The notes beneath the pieces are model-generated. The model made no database searches and was not told the origin of the DNA. It was given only the letters and a program-made list of their open reading frames with translations. The position numbers and the translations under genes are program-made. From Purpureocillium takamizusanense (Eukaryota > Ascomycota > Sordariomycetes > Hypocreales > Ophiocordycipitaceae): a stretch of 64,000 nucleotides of DNA. The DNA lies in contig NC_063069.1 in NCBI RefSeq assembly GCF_022605165.1, positions 4,154,001 through 4,218,000 on the forward strand, in the 5' to 3' direction. Every line of letters begins with the position of its first letter. Position 1 is the first letter of the stretch. This document shows positions 43,601 through 53,537 of the stretch, piece by piece.

Positions 43601-44764
43601 GTATGCGCAATACATGTACGACACCAACGTATCCCAGATCCCCGCCTCTTGGTCCACCACACCGCCGCCGTCGCCGCACAACGGCTACACCAACGGCGAC
43701 GTTGTCAACGGCCACGAAGCAGCCGGCAACGGCAACGGCAACGGCAACGGCATTCCGACCAACGGCGCCAACGGACACGGCCGCTCCCTCACAGCCGGCA
43801 GCGGCGGCAGCGGCATCCTCTCGGCGCTGCCCGAGGCCTTCCTGCGCGACAAGGCGGTGCGCACCGTCTACGGCCTCGTACCCCTGCGGCTCGCCCTCGA
43901 CTGGCCCGTCTTCGCCTCGTACGACGAGCTCGCCCGCTGCGCGTCGTGGATGGGCGGCCGCATCCCCACGTTCGAGGAGGCGCGCAGCATCTACGCCTAC
44001 GTCGACGCCCAGACCGAGGTGTCGACGCACAGCAAGCTGGCCAACAAGGTCCCTGCCGTCAACGGGTGAGTAACTTTCGGGGCAGGGCACGCTTCCTTCT
44101 TTATGCCCAGGTCTCTTCAGAGATGCTCTCAGACCTCGGGCTATCCCACCCAATGGCCCCTTGCTAGTATTCCTTTTCTCCTCGGCGTCTAGACGCGGGG
44201 GAAACCCGCCAGTGACTCAATCTCAAAACTTCCACCCTCCATTCCGTAGTCATCAAAAGGGGACAGACATATCGAACAGTAAGTACAAGAGGCTAACGCT
44301 CCGCTCATCCCAGGCATCTCGTCAACGACGGCGTCGAAGAAACGCCCCCATCCCTAACCCCCGTCGACGGCAGCTCCCCCTCCTCCGCTCAGCAGCAGCA
44401 GCAGCAGCAGCAGCAACAGGAAAAGCTGTTCGTCGACCTCGCCCGCGCCGGCGCAAACGTCGGCTTCAAGCGCTGGCACCCCGTGACCGTCACGCACCTC
44501 GGCGGGCGGCTCGCGGGCCAGGCCGGCATGGGCGGCGTGTGGGAGTGGACCAGCTCCCCGCTGCGCCGCCACGAGGGCTTCGCGCCCATGGCCCTCTACC
44601 CGGCCTACACGGCCGACTTCTTCGACGACAAGCACAACGTCGTGCTGGGCGGCTCCTGGGCCACGCACCCGCGCATCGCGGGCCGCCGCAGCTTCGTCAA
44701 TTGGTACCAGCGCAACTATCCCTACGCGTGGGTCGGCGCCCGGGTCGTGAGGGACGTCCAGTAA
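40698..44764 (+). CDS. egt1: Ergothioneine biosynthesis protein Egt1 (methyltransferase + sulfoxide synthase fusion)
   Basis: Egt1 trimethylates histidine to hercynine and then joins hercynine to cysteine as the sulfoxide, the first steps to the antioxidant ergothioneine. Eleven exons: 40698-41018, 41287-41405, 41555-41793, 41877-41994, 42064-42077, 42131-42152, 42213-42499, 42655-43366, 43444-43519, 43602-44065, 44314-44764; 940 aa. All junctions keep frame. The EgtD-like methyltransferase (about 45-370) has VIELGSGNLRKV for S-adenosylmethionine. The DinB-type iron domain has His440 and H539-x3-H543-x-E545 (EHELMHIE). The FGE-sulfatase domain (about 590-940) includes GGRIPTFEEAR and GGVWEWTSSPLRRHEGF. 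Exons 5 (14 nt) and 6 (22 nt) are micro-exons. Lineage-specific inserts are an Asn/Gly repeat (about 660-680) and a ten-Gln run (44390-44419). The partner lyase gene egt2 is not in the window. Confidence 0.95.
42525..42609 (+). repeat. (ATC/ACC)n trinucleotide repeat inside egt1 intron 7
   Basis: Nearly uninterrupted ATC and ACC triplets fill over half of the 155-bp intron between egt1 exons 7 and 8. In-frame they would encode Ile/Thr runs, foreign to Egt1, and a stop follows; this supports intron status. Confidence 0.85.
44390..44419 (+). repeat. CAG repeat encoding ten glutamines in Egt1
   Basis: Eight CAG, one CAA and one CAG codon, in a linker between conserved parts of the FGE-sulfatase domain. 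Confidence 0.9.
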
Positions 44765-45366
44765 GAAACGAGCGTGACTGCACGAGGAGAGCGCACGTGT
44801 GGTACCAAGGACGTTTTGGGAGGTATCTTTCAGGGACATACAAGGGTTGCTCGGGGATGCGTGAAACGACAAATAAGGATGCCGAGGTTGTAACACGGGG
44901 CGGTTTTGCTGTTCACGAGTCAACAGACCGTGGTGTATATGGCCAGACTGCCCATTCATTTTGAGCAAAGCGTGCGACAAAACTCGCTCACCAAATTGAA
45001 ACTAGTATGAGCGCAGCTTTGGCTTATGTGTCTATTGTTGACTGTCTTTGATTCTGTATTGTGCCATTTTCCCATCTCGGTCCGGCAAACTTGCGCAACT
45101 CGCATATTCCGAGCATGGTAGGGGCTTCAGCCCCTGGGCGCAGGTATGGAAATACTCTATCGGCCCGTTCCCAGGTATGTCCACTAGTTGTGTGGCCGCG
45201 AGGGAGTAAGTTGGCGTCTGAACCCTTTAATGGTCGTGGTGCCGGGTATTTTTGAATCGCTTTGAAACCCTATATTGCAAGCCCATAAGCGTCAAGCAAG
45301 GAAAACCATGATGTGGCCAAGCGGCGCACTGCTGCTTGACCACTAAAGTATCGAACATCTCGTTAT
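44765..45366. other. Convergent intergenic region, egt1 and eIF2B alpha
   Basis: 602 bp. It should hold two 3' UTRs. A small GC hairpin-like GGGGCTTCAGCCCC (45121-45134) is visible. No gene. Confidence 0.6.
45121..45134. repeat. Short inverted repeat GGGGCT-TC-AGCCCC
   Basis: A perfect 6-bp stem with a 2-bp centre in the convergent egt1/eIF2B alpha intergenic region. Possibly a 3'-end or pausing structure; this is unproven. Confidence 0.5.
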
Positions 45367-46564
45367 TCACCCATTAAGACTGCCGTAGATGTCGAGGAGC
45401 TGCTCAAAGACGTAGCCGGGCAGCTGGACCCCATTTTCCGTCACCAGGTTGGAAATGAGCTCGGGCGGCTGCAGCCAGTCAGCGAAGCCATGCAGGCGGA
45501 GGAGGCCACACAACTCACCGTATAATCGACGGCGTCCGTCGGCTGCTTGCTAGTAGCGTCGGTGCTAAAGTCGAGCACATCCTGCTTGAAGCCAATATCC
45601 CGCTGGTCCAGCGGGAACTTGCGCACAAACTTGTGGGTCTCCACGGCGACGTAGAAGGGGATCTTGGCCTTGGACGCCAGCTGGGCAATCTGGTATGTGC
45701 CGATGCGGGAAATGATGCCGCCGTTCTGGGTGACGGCCTCTGCGCCAACAAATACCATGTGCACCTGACGCAAGAGGCCCATGACGTGGGCGACGGCAGC
45801 CTCAGGAATCTCGGCGACGGGGATGCTCATGCCGCGCAGCTTCTTGACGACGAGGTCGCTCTCCTCAGGACGGGTCTCGTCCCGCACGTAGACGACGCGG
45901 AATTTTGCGTTGAGGGCCTTGGAGGCGCGCTCGAGGACGCCCGTGACGGAGCGGGAGGCGCCGTGAGTCAGGACGCACTTGCCCTCGCCGACAAAACGCC
46001 AGCCAGCCTCGGCGACGCCTACACGGGCGTCGATGGCGCGCTCGGCGAAGAGGCGCCCATTGCGCAGCAGGTGCTGCCGGACAGCGTCGAAGCTCCCGTC
46101 CTGCTGCTTAAGCGAGGAGACGAGGTACTGGAGGAAGAGGTCGGTGCCGGCGGTCAGGGGTACCGGGTTGGCAACCGAGGCCTTGAGGCGGTCTGAGTGC
46201 ATCTTGACGGTGTCGAGGGTTTCGTAGACGGTGGTGGAGGGCACCGAGTTGAGGAGTACGATGAGGGATTCGATGGCGGCGACGGGCTTGGTGAGGTCCG
46301 GGTCGGAGGCGAGGAGGTCGCGATAGGTCTTGACAATGCTAAGGTGAAGATACTTGTTAGACGCGATAATTCTCGGTACGGCGGCGATCGTTTGGCTACG
46401 CACTCAAAGTTGGACGACGAGACCGAGTGTCGTCGGATGGGCAGGTCGCCCGAAGGCGCCGCATGGACGGTCGCTATACAAGGCACGCGAGGTCAGCAAG
46501 CACGCTCAGACGGGGGGAGAGGAAGGGCCTTGTTCGCACCATCGGCCGGGTCGGCAGAGGCCAT
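45367..46564 (-). CDS. GCN3: Translation initiation factor eIF2B subunit alpha
   Basis: Regulatory subunit of the eIF2B guanine-nucleotide exchange factor, which senses phosphorylated eIF2 in the integrated stress response (Gcn3 in yeast). Four exons: 46564-46540, 46473-46404, 46338-45519, 45468-45367; 338 aa. Conserved blocks: NFDIVKTYRDLLASDPDLTKPVAAIESL spanning intron 2, NPVPLTAGTDLFLQYL, CVLTHGASRSVTGVL, VYVRDETRPEESDLVVKKL, VFVGAEAVTQNGGIISRIGTYQIAQLAS and PFYVAVETHKFVRKFPLDQRDI. The last exon supplies PPELISNLVTENGVQLPGYV, the usual C-terminus. Exon 1 is only 25 nt. For intron 1 I prefer the GTGCGA donor (66 bp) to an alternative GTGCTT donor (34 bp) that would add nine residues. Divergent from the NECAP-like gene. 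Confidence 0.94.
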
Positions 46565-47708
46565 TGTCGGTTGCGGTGCTCTGGGTGCGTGCACTGACTG
46601 CGACGGGATGAGGTTGCCGACGAGACGATGGCCAAGGCTGGCGTGGAATTTTGGACAGTGAGTCAGTGGAGGCGGCTGTTTGCTGGGGCAGGCAAATATA
46701 CATAGAATCATAGATGCTGCCCCACCATCCGCGGGGCGCTGTCTGGAGGCGTCAAGTGGCGCTTTCCGTGCGTGCTCAGGCAGTACCTATCCTGAGGCGG
46801 GAGCTTCAGAGCTTAAGGGCCCTGGAACTTCCGCACCAGGTTCAGGTCATCAGGAAGGCACTTACAGCAGGCTTCTAGGTACCGACAAGGGAGCTGTATT
46901 GCTCGGGTGGAGCTATCCATGGATAGCTGGGTACAGGTAGGTCGCTGCTAGGTATCCCCGCCGCTGACGCCTGAGCCAGCCGCGCAGGGCACCTAACCCT
47001 CGTGGCAATGGGAACTTCAATCCCCATATCGGCTTCACGAACATGGAAGAAGTCGCAAGTTACCAAGCCACAAAGTATACAAGCCCCGGCTCAAAGAACA
47101 ATAGCTAACTCATCTCACTTCCTTTGCCTCCTTATCTCCCCAGATGCATGTGAACTGCTCCTCTCCTCGACGGCAGGTCAGGTCGTTCATGGGCACAACG
47201 ATTTCCATGAAGGTCATCATCGCGGGGCACCTCTAGCTGGTGCCTGGTACCTCAGCTGGGGCAGTCGAGCCCCTCCTCGGCCGACTGGAAAGTACCTTAG
47301 GTACGTACCAGGTACCCATCAGCCAGGCCAGGACCTTGGATGGAAGCCACCAGGGCCAACCCCCCCCCCCCCCGGCGCGCCTTCCTCCATGCAGCCATCC
47401 ATCTCCCCCCCCGGCCCGGACCCTTGTCCCGCACCAAGCACCACCGTCAGCAAGCTAACCACCACCACGAAGGAATACGACTCCCCATGTCACCTTTCAC
47501 GACCGACTGCCCCAGGCACAACTCTTTTTTATCCTTGACCGCCCGCGCGTAATCTTCCCTTCCATTACTACTACTTGGTAGCCCCTAGCTACTATTTCGC
47601 CGCCCTCACACCCTCTTTCTTCATCCCCTCTCGTCCCCTCCCCCGACCGCCATCGCCAAACGCACGACTTCGCCGCCGTCACCCTCCCCCCCCCCCCTTT
47701 CTGTCGCA
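46565..47708. promoter_or_regulatory. Divergent promoter region, eIF2B alpha and NECAP-like gene
   Basis: 1.1 kb. It contains several GGTACC/TAGGTA words (46877-46960, 47290-47320), a 14-base C run near 47361 and a strongly C/T-rich leader before 47709. No coding region is supported. Confidence 0.55.
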
Positions 47709-48644
47709 ATGGACCTCGTCGACCCGGCCACCGGCCGCGCTCTGCCCAGCGACGCCATCCAGCGCGTCCTCTTCGTCGCCAACGCCGTCCACGTATACAA
47801 CATCCCCCCGCTCACCTCCATGCGCGGTCACAGCGCGACCGCCTGGACCGCCGACCCCTCGCGCCACATCTTCACCGCGCGCCTGCGCGTCATCGAGACC
47901 TCCACCTCTGAACCACTGGCTTCTTCCCTCACCCCCTCTTCTTCTTCTTCTTCCACCGCTACTGGTGCTTCTGGCGCGGCACCAGCATCGTCGTCGTCAT
48001 CGTCGTCAGCGTCAGCGTCATCATCGCATCTCAAGGTCGACCTCGTCCTCGAAGACACATCCTCGCCCTCCACGCCGCAGCTCTTCGCCGCCGCGCCGTA
48101 CACCCACCCCTCGGCCGTCGAGCCCGTCGTCGACAGCAGCCGCTTCTTCGCCGTCACCGTGCGCGACGACCAGGGCCGCAAGGCCGTCCTCGGCATCGGC
48201 TTCGAGGACCGCTCCGACGCGTTCGATCTCGCCATCGCGCTCCAGGAGGCGAGGCGCGGGCTTGGCCTCGACTCCGACTCCTCCTCTGGCGGCGCGCAAA
48301 AGGGCGGCCAGCGCGGTGGCACTGCGGATCCGGACAAGGAGCCTGTCAAGGACTACAGCCTCAAGGAGGGCGAGACAATCACCGTCAACCTCGGCTCCAA
48401 GTTCGGGAGAAGGCGGCCCCAGCAGCATGAGCAGCAGCAGGCCGAGTCGGCATCCCTCCAGTCCTTTGCGCTGGCTCCTCCTCCGTCGATATCAACAACA
48501 TCATCATCATCGGCACATCCGGCCGATGCGGCCGGCGGCGGCTTTGCGCTGCCCCCTCCTCCGACAGCTGAAGACGTCAAGCGGAAGAGGAGGTCGCTGC
48601 GCGACCTTGGCTTCGACGATGGTCAGTTTGGCGAGTTTGCATAG
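47709..48644 (+). CDS. NECAP-like (DUF1681) endocytic adaptor-associated protein
   Basis: Single exon, 311 aa. NECAP proteins bind AP-2/adaptin ears and help clathrin-mediated endocytosis. The PH-like NECAP fold (about 15-180) is recognised by VLFVANAVHVYNIPPL, HIFTARLRVIE, LKVDLVLED, PVVDSSRFFAVTVRDDQGRKAVLGIGFEDRSDAFDLAIALQEA. A Ser/Ala-rich insert (about 68-104) interrupts the domain, as loops here often do in fungi. The C-terminal tail is disordered with PPPP stretches. It ends in RSLRDLGFDDGQFGEFA, in the place where animal NECAPs carry ear-binding aromatic motifs. A stop precedes and the ATG at 47709 fits the family start. It shares endocytosis with the Bbc1 gene of this window but is not close to it. 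Confidence 0.88.
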   Translation: MDLVDPATGRALPSDAIQRVLFVANAVHVYNIPPLTSMRGHSATAWTADPSRHIFTARLRVIETSTSEPLASSLTPSSSSSSTATGASGAAPASSSSSSSASASSSHLKVDLVLEDTSSPSTPQLFAAAPYTHPSAVEPVVDSSRFFAVTVRDDQGRKAVLGIGFEDRSDAFDLAIALQEARRGLGLDSDSSSGGAQKGGQRGGTADPDKEPVKDYSLKEGETITVNLGSKFGRRRPQQHEQQQAESASLQSFALAPPPSISTTSSSSAHPADAAGGGFALPPPPTAEDVKRKRRSLRDLGFDDGQFGEFA

Positions 48645-48896
48645 CTTCCAAGCCACGGCAGCAACACGACTACGGCCGTCACATCCCGCACACAGTTCAA
48701 GCGCTTCGTTGAAGACAGCAATGGCTTTATTAAAATGATATCTTCAGAGCTGTGACATGACGAGACCGGATAAGAAACCAAGTCAACCCCCGTATATAGC
48801 ACGCGCAGCAGACTCCGTACAGTATGCAGAAGTCCAGGCTCGCCAACTTGAGAATCTGATAAATGGACCATTCGCCGCTCCCGATGCGTGCGTGGC
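48645..48896. other. Short convergent region
   Basis: 252 bp between converging genes; contains ACTCCGTACAGTAT at 48812-48825, shared with 10024-10037. Confidence 0.6.
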
Positions 48897-49904
48897 TCAG
48901 CCCGGCCACAGTGACGACATATTGGGCAAGCTTGGACGCCTTTCGAGCATTTTCTCAACATCTTCGTGCGCCGAGGGCATCCGTCGGGGAACCGGTCTCA
49001 ACTCGCCGTCGTCGTCTGGTGTCACCGCAAACTCGTATTTCAGCCCATGATTGCACTCAAAGTCGGCGTCGCCCCCACTCATGGCGTGCGGGTCGGTGTC
49101 GTCGTCCCCGGCCCCGCAAGCAATTATTGGTGCCTTCGGGCTGTCCTCAGTCGTTGCCTTCAACGCGTCCGCCAGATGAGGGTCGGCATCGATAATCGAC
49201 TCGTCACTCTCGCGTGGGTCGGTGCCTTTGACCTGGGGCACGAATTCCAAAGCCTCTGCATTCAGCGGCGTGCCCGGTCTCGACCTGGTGTTCAACGACG
49301 TCGAGGATGTGGTGGGATTCGTTCGACCGTCGATAGACGACCCCCCACAGCTGCGGTCGCTACTGCTGATCTTGGACTGTTGGCTTCGTTGCGCCCGCGT
49401 CTCCCGGCTCTGCGCTTCCATATACAGCTCGCTCAGCCGGATGAAGACGGCCTGCTCCTGCGTGGCCGCCCCATTTATCTGCACGCGCAACAAGTTGAGC
49501 TGTTTCCGCAATCTCCTGCGCTGCTTGCACCACACATGCTCCAGAGGGCGCAACTCATCCTCGGCCTGCGCGTACCGACGAATTAGCGCCCTAGTGTTGC
49601 TCGAGTGTACCTCTAGGGAGGCACTGAGATAGGCAATCTCCGCCGCAATCTCCTCGTACGGCCGCGGGCGAAGAAGAGCCTCACACGTTGCCATAGACGG
49701 TCGTCGATCTCGGTAGTGGCGAGGCTTGTTTTCCTCAGTCGGGCTCGGAGCGCAGCCCTGTGAGCGGCCTTTAGTAACGCTGTCGGTGCGTACTGGCGAT
49801 GTGCCTTTGGGCGGGCTCCTTTCACGCTGGCGGGATGGTCCCGCTGGCGTGCTGGACTCGGCCATGTTCAGACGCTGTGGCGGGGACGGCGGCGGCGTTG
49901 TCAT
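48897..49904 (-). CDS. Uncharacterised protein with a central helical region
   Basis: Single exon, 335 aa from the first in-frame ATG at 49904. Not recognised. The N-terminus (1-70) is disordered, rich in Pro, Ser, Arg and Thr. Residues about 75-165 form a long Leu/Arg/Glu-rich helical stretch (YEEIAAEIAYLSASLEVHSSN, RRYAQAEDELRPLEHVWCKQ, RLRKQLNLLRVQINGA, FIRLSELYMEAQSRE) that may be a coiled coil. The rest is acidic and low-complexity, with ESDESIIDADPHLADAL and a conserved-looking NHGLKYEFAVTPDDDGELRP before the C-terminus. No membrane segment or signal peptide. A coding gene is likely from the long frame and the fungal-like composition, but there is no functional clue. Confidence 0.7.
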   Translation of the reverse strand: MTTPPPSPPQRLNMAESSTPAGPSRQRERSPPKGTSPVRTDSVTKGRSQGCAPSPTEENKPRHYRDRRPSMATCEALLRPRPYEEIAAEIAYLSASLEVHSSNTRALIRRYAQAEDELRPLEHVWCKQRRRLRKQLNLLRVQINGAATQEQAVFIRLSELYMEAQSRETRAQRSQQSKISSSDRSCGGSSIDGRTNPTTSSTSLNTRSRPGTPLNAEALEFVPQVKGTDPRESDESIIDADPHLADALKATTEDSPKAPIIACGAGDDDTDPHAMSGGDADFECNHGLKYEFAVTPDDDGELRPVPRRMPSAHEDVEKMLERRPSLPNMSSLWPG

Positions 49905-50563
49905 AGCTGCAGCCACCGGCGGCTGCGCTTTATGGCCGTCCGTTGAGATAGAGAGAGGTTTGCGGCCGCTTTGAGCGCGTTAGTTGAGCGAGGTACCGTA
50001 GACAAAAACGGAAAGGCTTTATGGCGCATACAGCATCGCCGCCATTGCCGCGGGGGGGAATCGGTCTTGTAAACCAAGAACCGGTGTCCGTTGACGAAGT
50101 CTAACGGGGAAAACTCTTGCGTGAACAGACTGTTGATGAAACAGCCGCGTCCCAGTCGCCGGCGAACAACTATAATATAATTGCCTAGTGCAGCTTGAAG
50201 CGGGACCCTTCCAGGGCTTGCTTGCTCCGTTGCATGTTGCATATCTAGCTTGGTTTGCTTAAGAGACAAAGAAGGTGGTGTCGACTATTAGAAGGCAATC
50301 GCCTGTGCGGTTCTAGGACCGTCAGTCCCCCTTCGATGCGTCGCCCGTCCACTGTCGTTGGGCAAGGAGGTCTGCGGGCGTGGCCATTGTTCGATGCTGG
50401 AGATGTCGCTGGGTCAGCCACCCCGTTGGTGGGAGCATCTGTTGGCCATGGCTTTCGGTGGCGCTCTCAGACCACCACCCCGGTTTCTGTGCAACCGGAT
50501 CCACCCGCCTGGTGTGCGGGCGTGGCATGCTTTGGTGCGTCGATTGAATAGGGATCAATCCAT
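49905..50563. promoter_or_regulatory. Intergenic region upstream of the uncharacterised gene and 3' of the radical SAM gene
   Basis: 659 bp between two minus-strand genes. Nothing recognisable beyond expected promoter and 3' UTR sequence. Confidence 0.5.
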
Positions 50564-51725
50564 TCATATGGCGAAGCCATCGTGTTGTGGCGACTCATTG
50601 AACCTCCAGAGCCCAGCTTCGGAGGCGGCCCTCCGGATGGACGAGACCTCGGCACTGTTGACGGGTCGATTGAGGTCGGCGTACCGCATGCCACCGCTTG
50701 CGCCCTTGCCGCGCTTCTCCTTGCCCACGTGTGCGTCAGGGCGATATTGCTCCATGATGTTGACGAAGCAGTCCATCGACACCTCAGACGCCAGGAAGCG
50801 CATTATGTCAGCGCCCTCGGCTTCCTTGCCCGGCATGGCCAAGTGACGAACGAGGAGACCTTTCTTGGCGATTCCGTCGGTGGTGAAGCACAGGTCGCCA
50901 ACCTGTGCGTGCATGGCGCGGACGCTCTCGCGCGCGGCAGCGGCGTAGTCGTCGGCCTTAAGGAGCCGCTTCGACGTCTCGGTGTGCCACACCTTGAAGT
51001 CGGCCAAGTAAATGTCCACCAACCCTTCCATGAGCTCGAGGGAGGCCAGGGAGTCGAAGCTCGACGTGTTGTACACGACTGGCAGCCGCAGGCCCAGGTC
51101 CCTTGCATGCAGGATGCTCAAGGCCACCTGCGGGACGACATGCTCGGGCGTCACAATATTGATGTTGTGGACCCCGCCAACCTCCTGCAGCTTCATGTAC
51201 CACTCGCCGAGCTCCTCGGGTGTGAGGTCCATACCATTACGCCGGTGAGAAATGTCATAGTTTTGACAGAAGACGCAACGCAGATTGCAACCGCTCATGA
51301 AGACGGCGCCGCTGCCATTGTGGCCCTGAATGCAGGGTTCTGTGTAAGCAAACACATCAAGGTCAGCATTGATCCCATGATGGCAGAGCTCCCGCGTCTC
51401 GCTCAGAAGAGCGCCCGGCCCGAGACCAACCTTCGCCAAAGTGCGGCGCGATAACGTTCACCTTGACGTTGTGGCCTATGAGACACATGCCTGTCGTCTG
51501 ATAACGGTCGACTCCGCACATTCGGGGACACAGATTACAATTGCGGAGATGCGCGTAGGCGAGCGACCGCTTCCTCGCAGCATCTCGGGACGTCAGGGTC
51601 AGGTACCGCGGAACGTAATCGTCGAGGAGAAAGGGGGGGGCGAGATGCAGGTCGCGGCGCTGCAGCACCCTGCGGCGAGGCGCCGCCAGAGGGCGCAGCA
51701 CCGCTTTGGCCCAGACGAGTCTCAT
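50564..51725 (-). CDS. PflX-like radical SAM protein (COG1313 type), likely mitochondrial
   Basis: Two exons: 51725-51431 and 51339-50564, with a 91-bp intron that splits a Glu codon (G|AA); 356 aa. The radical SAM cluster motif CxxxCxxC is CNLRCVFC, followed by QNYDISHRRNG. An extra Cys motif of this family, C-x2-C-x3-C in RNCNLCPRMCGVDRYQTTGMC, lies in exon 1. Other blocks: EEPCIQGHNGSGAVFMSG across the intron, NINIVTPEHVVPQVALSIL, LPVVYNTSSFDSLASLELMEGLVDIYLADFKVW and HLAMPGKEA. These define the PflX/COG1313 group, related to pyruvate formate-lyase activating enzymes but without a proven substrate. Residues 1-23 are Arg/Leu/Ala-rich with no acidic residue (MRLVWAKAVLRPLAAPRRRV), resembling a mitochondrial presequence. 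No glycyl-radical enzyme is present in the window. Origin by ancient transfer from prokaryotes is possible but untested. Confidence 0.88.
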
Positions 51726-53510
51726 TATGCAAACGCGCGCGTCATTCCATCATGGCATCATGAATGCTTTGCTCCTTTGGAATCCACTCGTTGGCTTTGC
51801 AATAAGGGTTGTTGCGGCACAGTACTGTAAGGGGCTCGACATCCAACATGAACGGGACGGTTGGCCTCGTCGTCATCGGCAATGCCGCCGGGAACGGGGC
51901 CTCTTGAATCGAGCAAACTTTTTTATAGAGAAGAAAATGTCAAATACAATGCAGTGAAAAGTGTTCCGTGCGCTCGAGAACTCAATGGCAGGCGGGTTGG
52001 AGGTCAGCGTTGGTCCAGCCACAGCCCAGTTGTTCAAGGGTAGAGATGTCGCTTCAACAATTTCATTGATGGCTCGACGAGGACAGGAGGGGTGCATCAC
52101 GTGAGGCGGCCCGCGGGATAATTCATCACCGAAGAGCAAGCGCCCGCCTCGTATGTGACCCGACTCTCGCTGTGCTTGGGCATCTTGCTCATCGTCTTTT
52201 TCGCCTCACAGAGTCTACTTTGTTCACAGCAATAGCTTCGGCACGATGCATACAGAAAGCGTCCAGCAGACGGCGTGAAGCTCCTTAAGGAGCAATAACG
52301 CCGTCCAGAGGCTCTGCGACGGCCCGCCCGCTATTGTTGTTAGGGCTGAGACGACTCTCTGCTCCAACTTGACGTTGGCGATGACCCCACGCATGGTCCC
52401 CAATTGGCAATTCGGCCCCCCACTTACCGGGGGGTTTCATGATCTGACTTTGGCTGACTCCTGCATGCCCACATCTTGCCTGCCGACCCAGCTGCCTGGG
52501 ACTACCAACCCCAGGATCCGGCACGACTGGCGGACAAGTTGAACGCTGCCGGGACCGACATGAACCGCCTGTTGAGCAGTCGGTGGGCCAAAGCCCCGTA
52601 GTCCGCCTGGCGGCCTCGTCACAATGCGAGAAAGATGTTGTTGTCCCCGTTTCCACGAGTGGCGGCGGCCGAGACCAAGGGCGGTGCAGAGAACGCAAGC
52701 CCGCAACACGTGAGACCTCACACTGGCAATGTGTTTGTTCATCAATGGGGTCGAAAAGCCCCTCGGCCACACTCCGCGGAGAACTAGGCAGCCAGACTCC
52801 CAGGGACGAGAGAGGTCCTTACCCTGAATAGGGTCTCGCGCGTCTGGAGGCGCGGGCGGGAATTTACCACGCAGGGCACGCCAGGGCACCCTCACTAAGC
52901 ACGCCTCCCGCTTGGTCTCCTGCCGGCCGGGACTGGCTGGCTACCCAGGTTCACGGGTCACCAGGTGGCCGAAGAGCAGACCAACAAGCCCCCTCGCTCG
53001 ACAATACATACAGGGTCTACATGTTCGTCCTAAAGCCAGCCAGCCACGAGCACACCGACGAGACAGACAGAATCTACCGACCTGCGGCACCCAGGGCAGG
53101 TCCTCAGCCACCGTCTGCCGTCGGGCACAAGCCTACGCCCAGCCGGCGTCAACTGGTGCGGGGCAGACAGAGTTTGGAAGGTGTTCAAGTTCCAGGGGAT
53201 TGCAGTATCATCAGTCTGGCCGGTTCCATGGCACAATAACTACCTATCCACCAAGGTCGGAGTCGACCTGTCCTCGAGGGCAGAGGCCACGGGGTCCTGA
53301 GGTCGCCGAGCGCCGTTGGGCGCGGACTGTGTGTCCCTTGCCGCGCTCACATGTGCGTGACGCCCGTCCGTTTAAATCCAGAGCCAGCCCAACAATGACT
53401 TGAATGATATGCGACTGTTGCCTCGTCGTCCAGCTCAGCTGCGGCCGCTGGGTCACGGCGCAGCCTGCAGGTGGGCAACCCCCCCACGGCAAATGGACTC
53501 AAGGGATAAC

Positions 53511-53537
53511 TACCTAGGTACGTTAGGTACCTAGGTA
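53511..53537. repeat. Pair of TACCTAGGTA palindromes
   Basis: Two exact copies of the decamer, 17 bp apart start to start, separated by CGTTAGG. Confidence 0.85.

Noticed and set aside
46467..46506. Alternative 34-bp first intron of eIF2B alpha (GTGCTT donor)
   Set aside because: Also keeps frame, but is shorter than any other intron here and has a poor donor; the 66-bp GTGCGA intron was preferred.
52285..52895. Minus-strand frames of about 150-160 codons
   Set aside because: Overlapping frames of low-quality sequence with no homologous motif; treated as non-coding.
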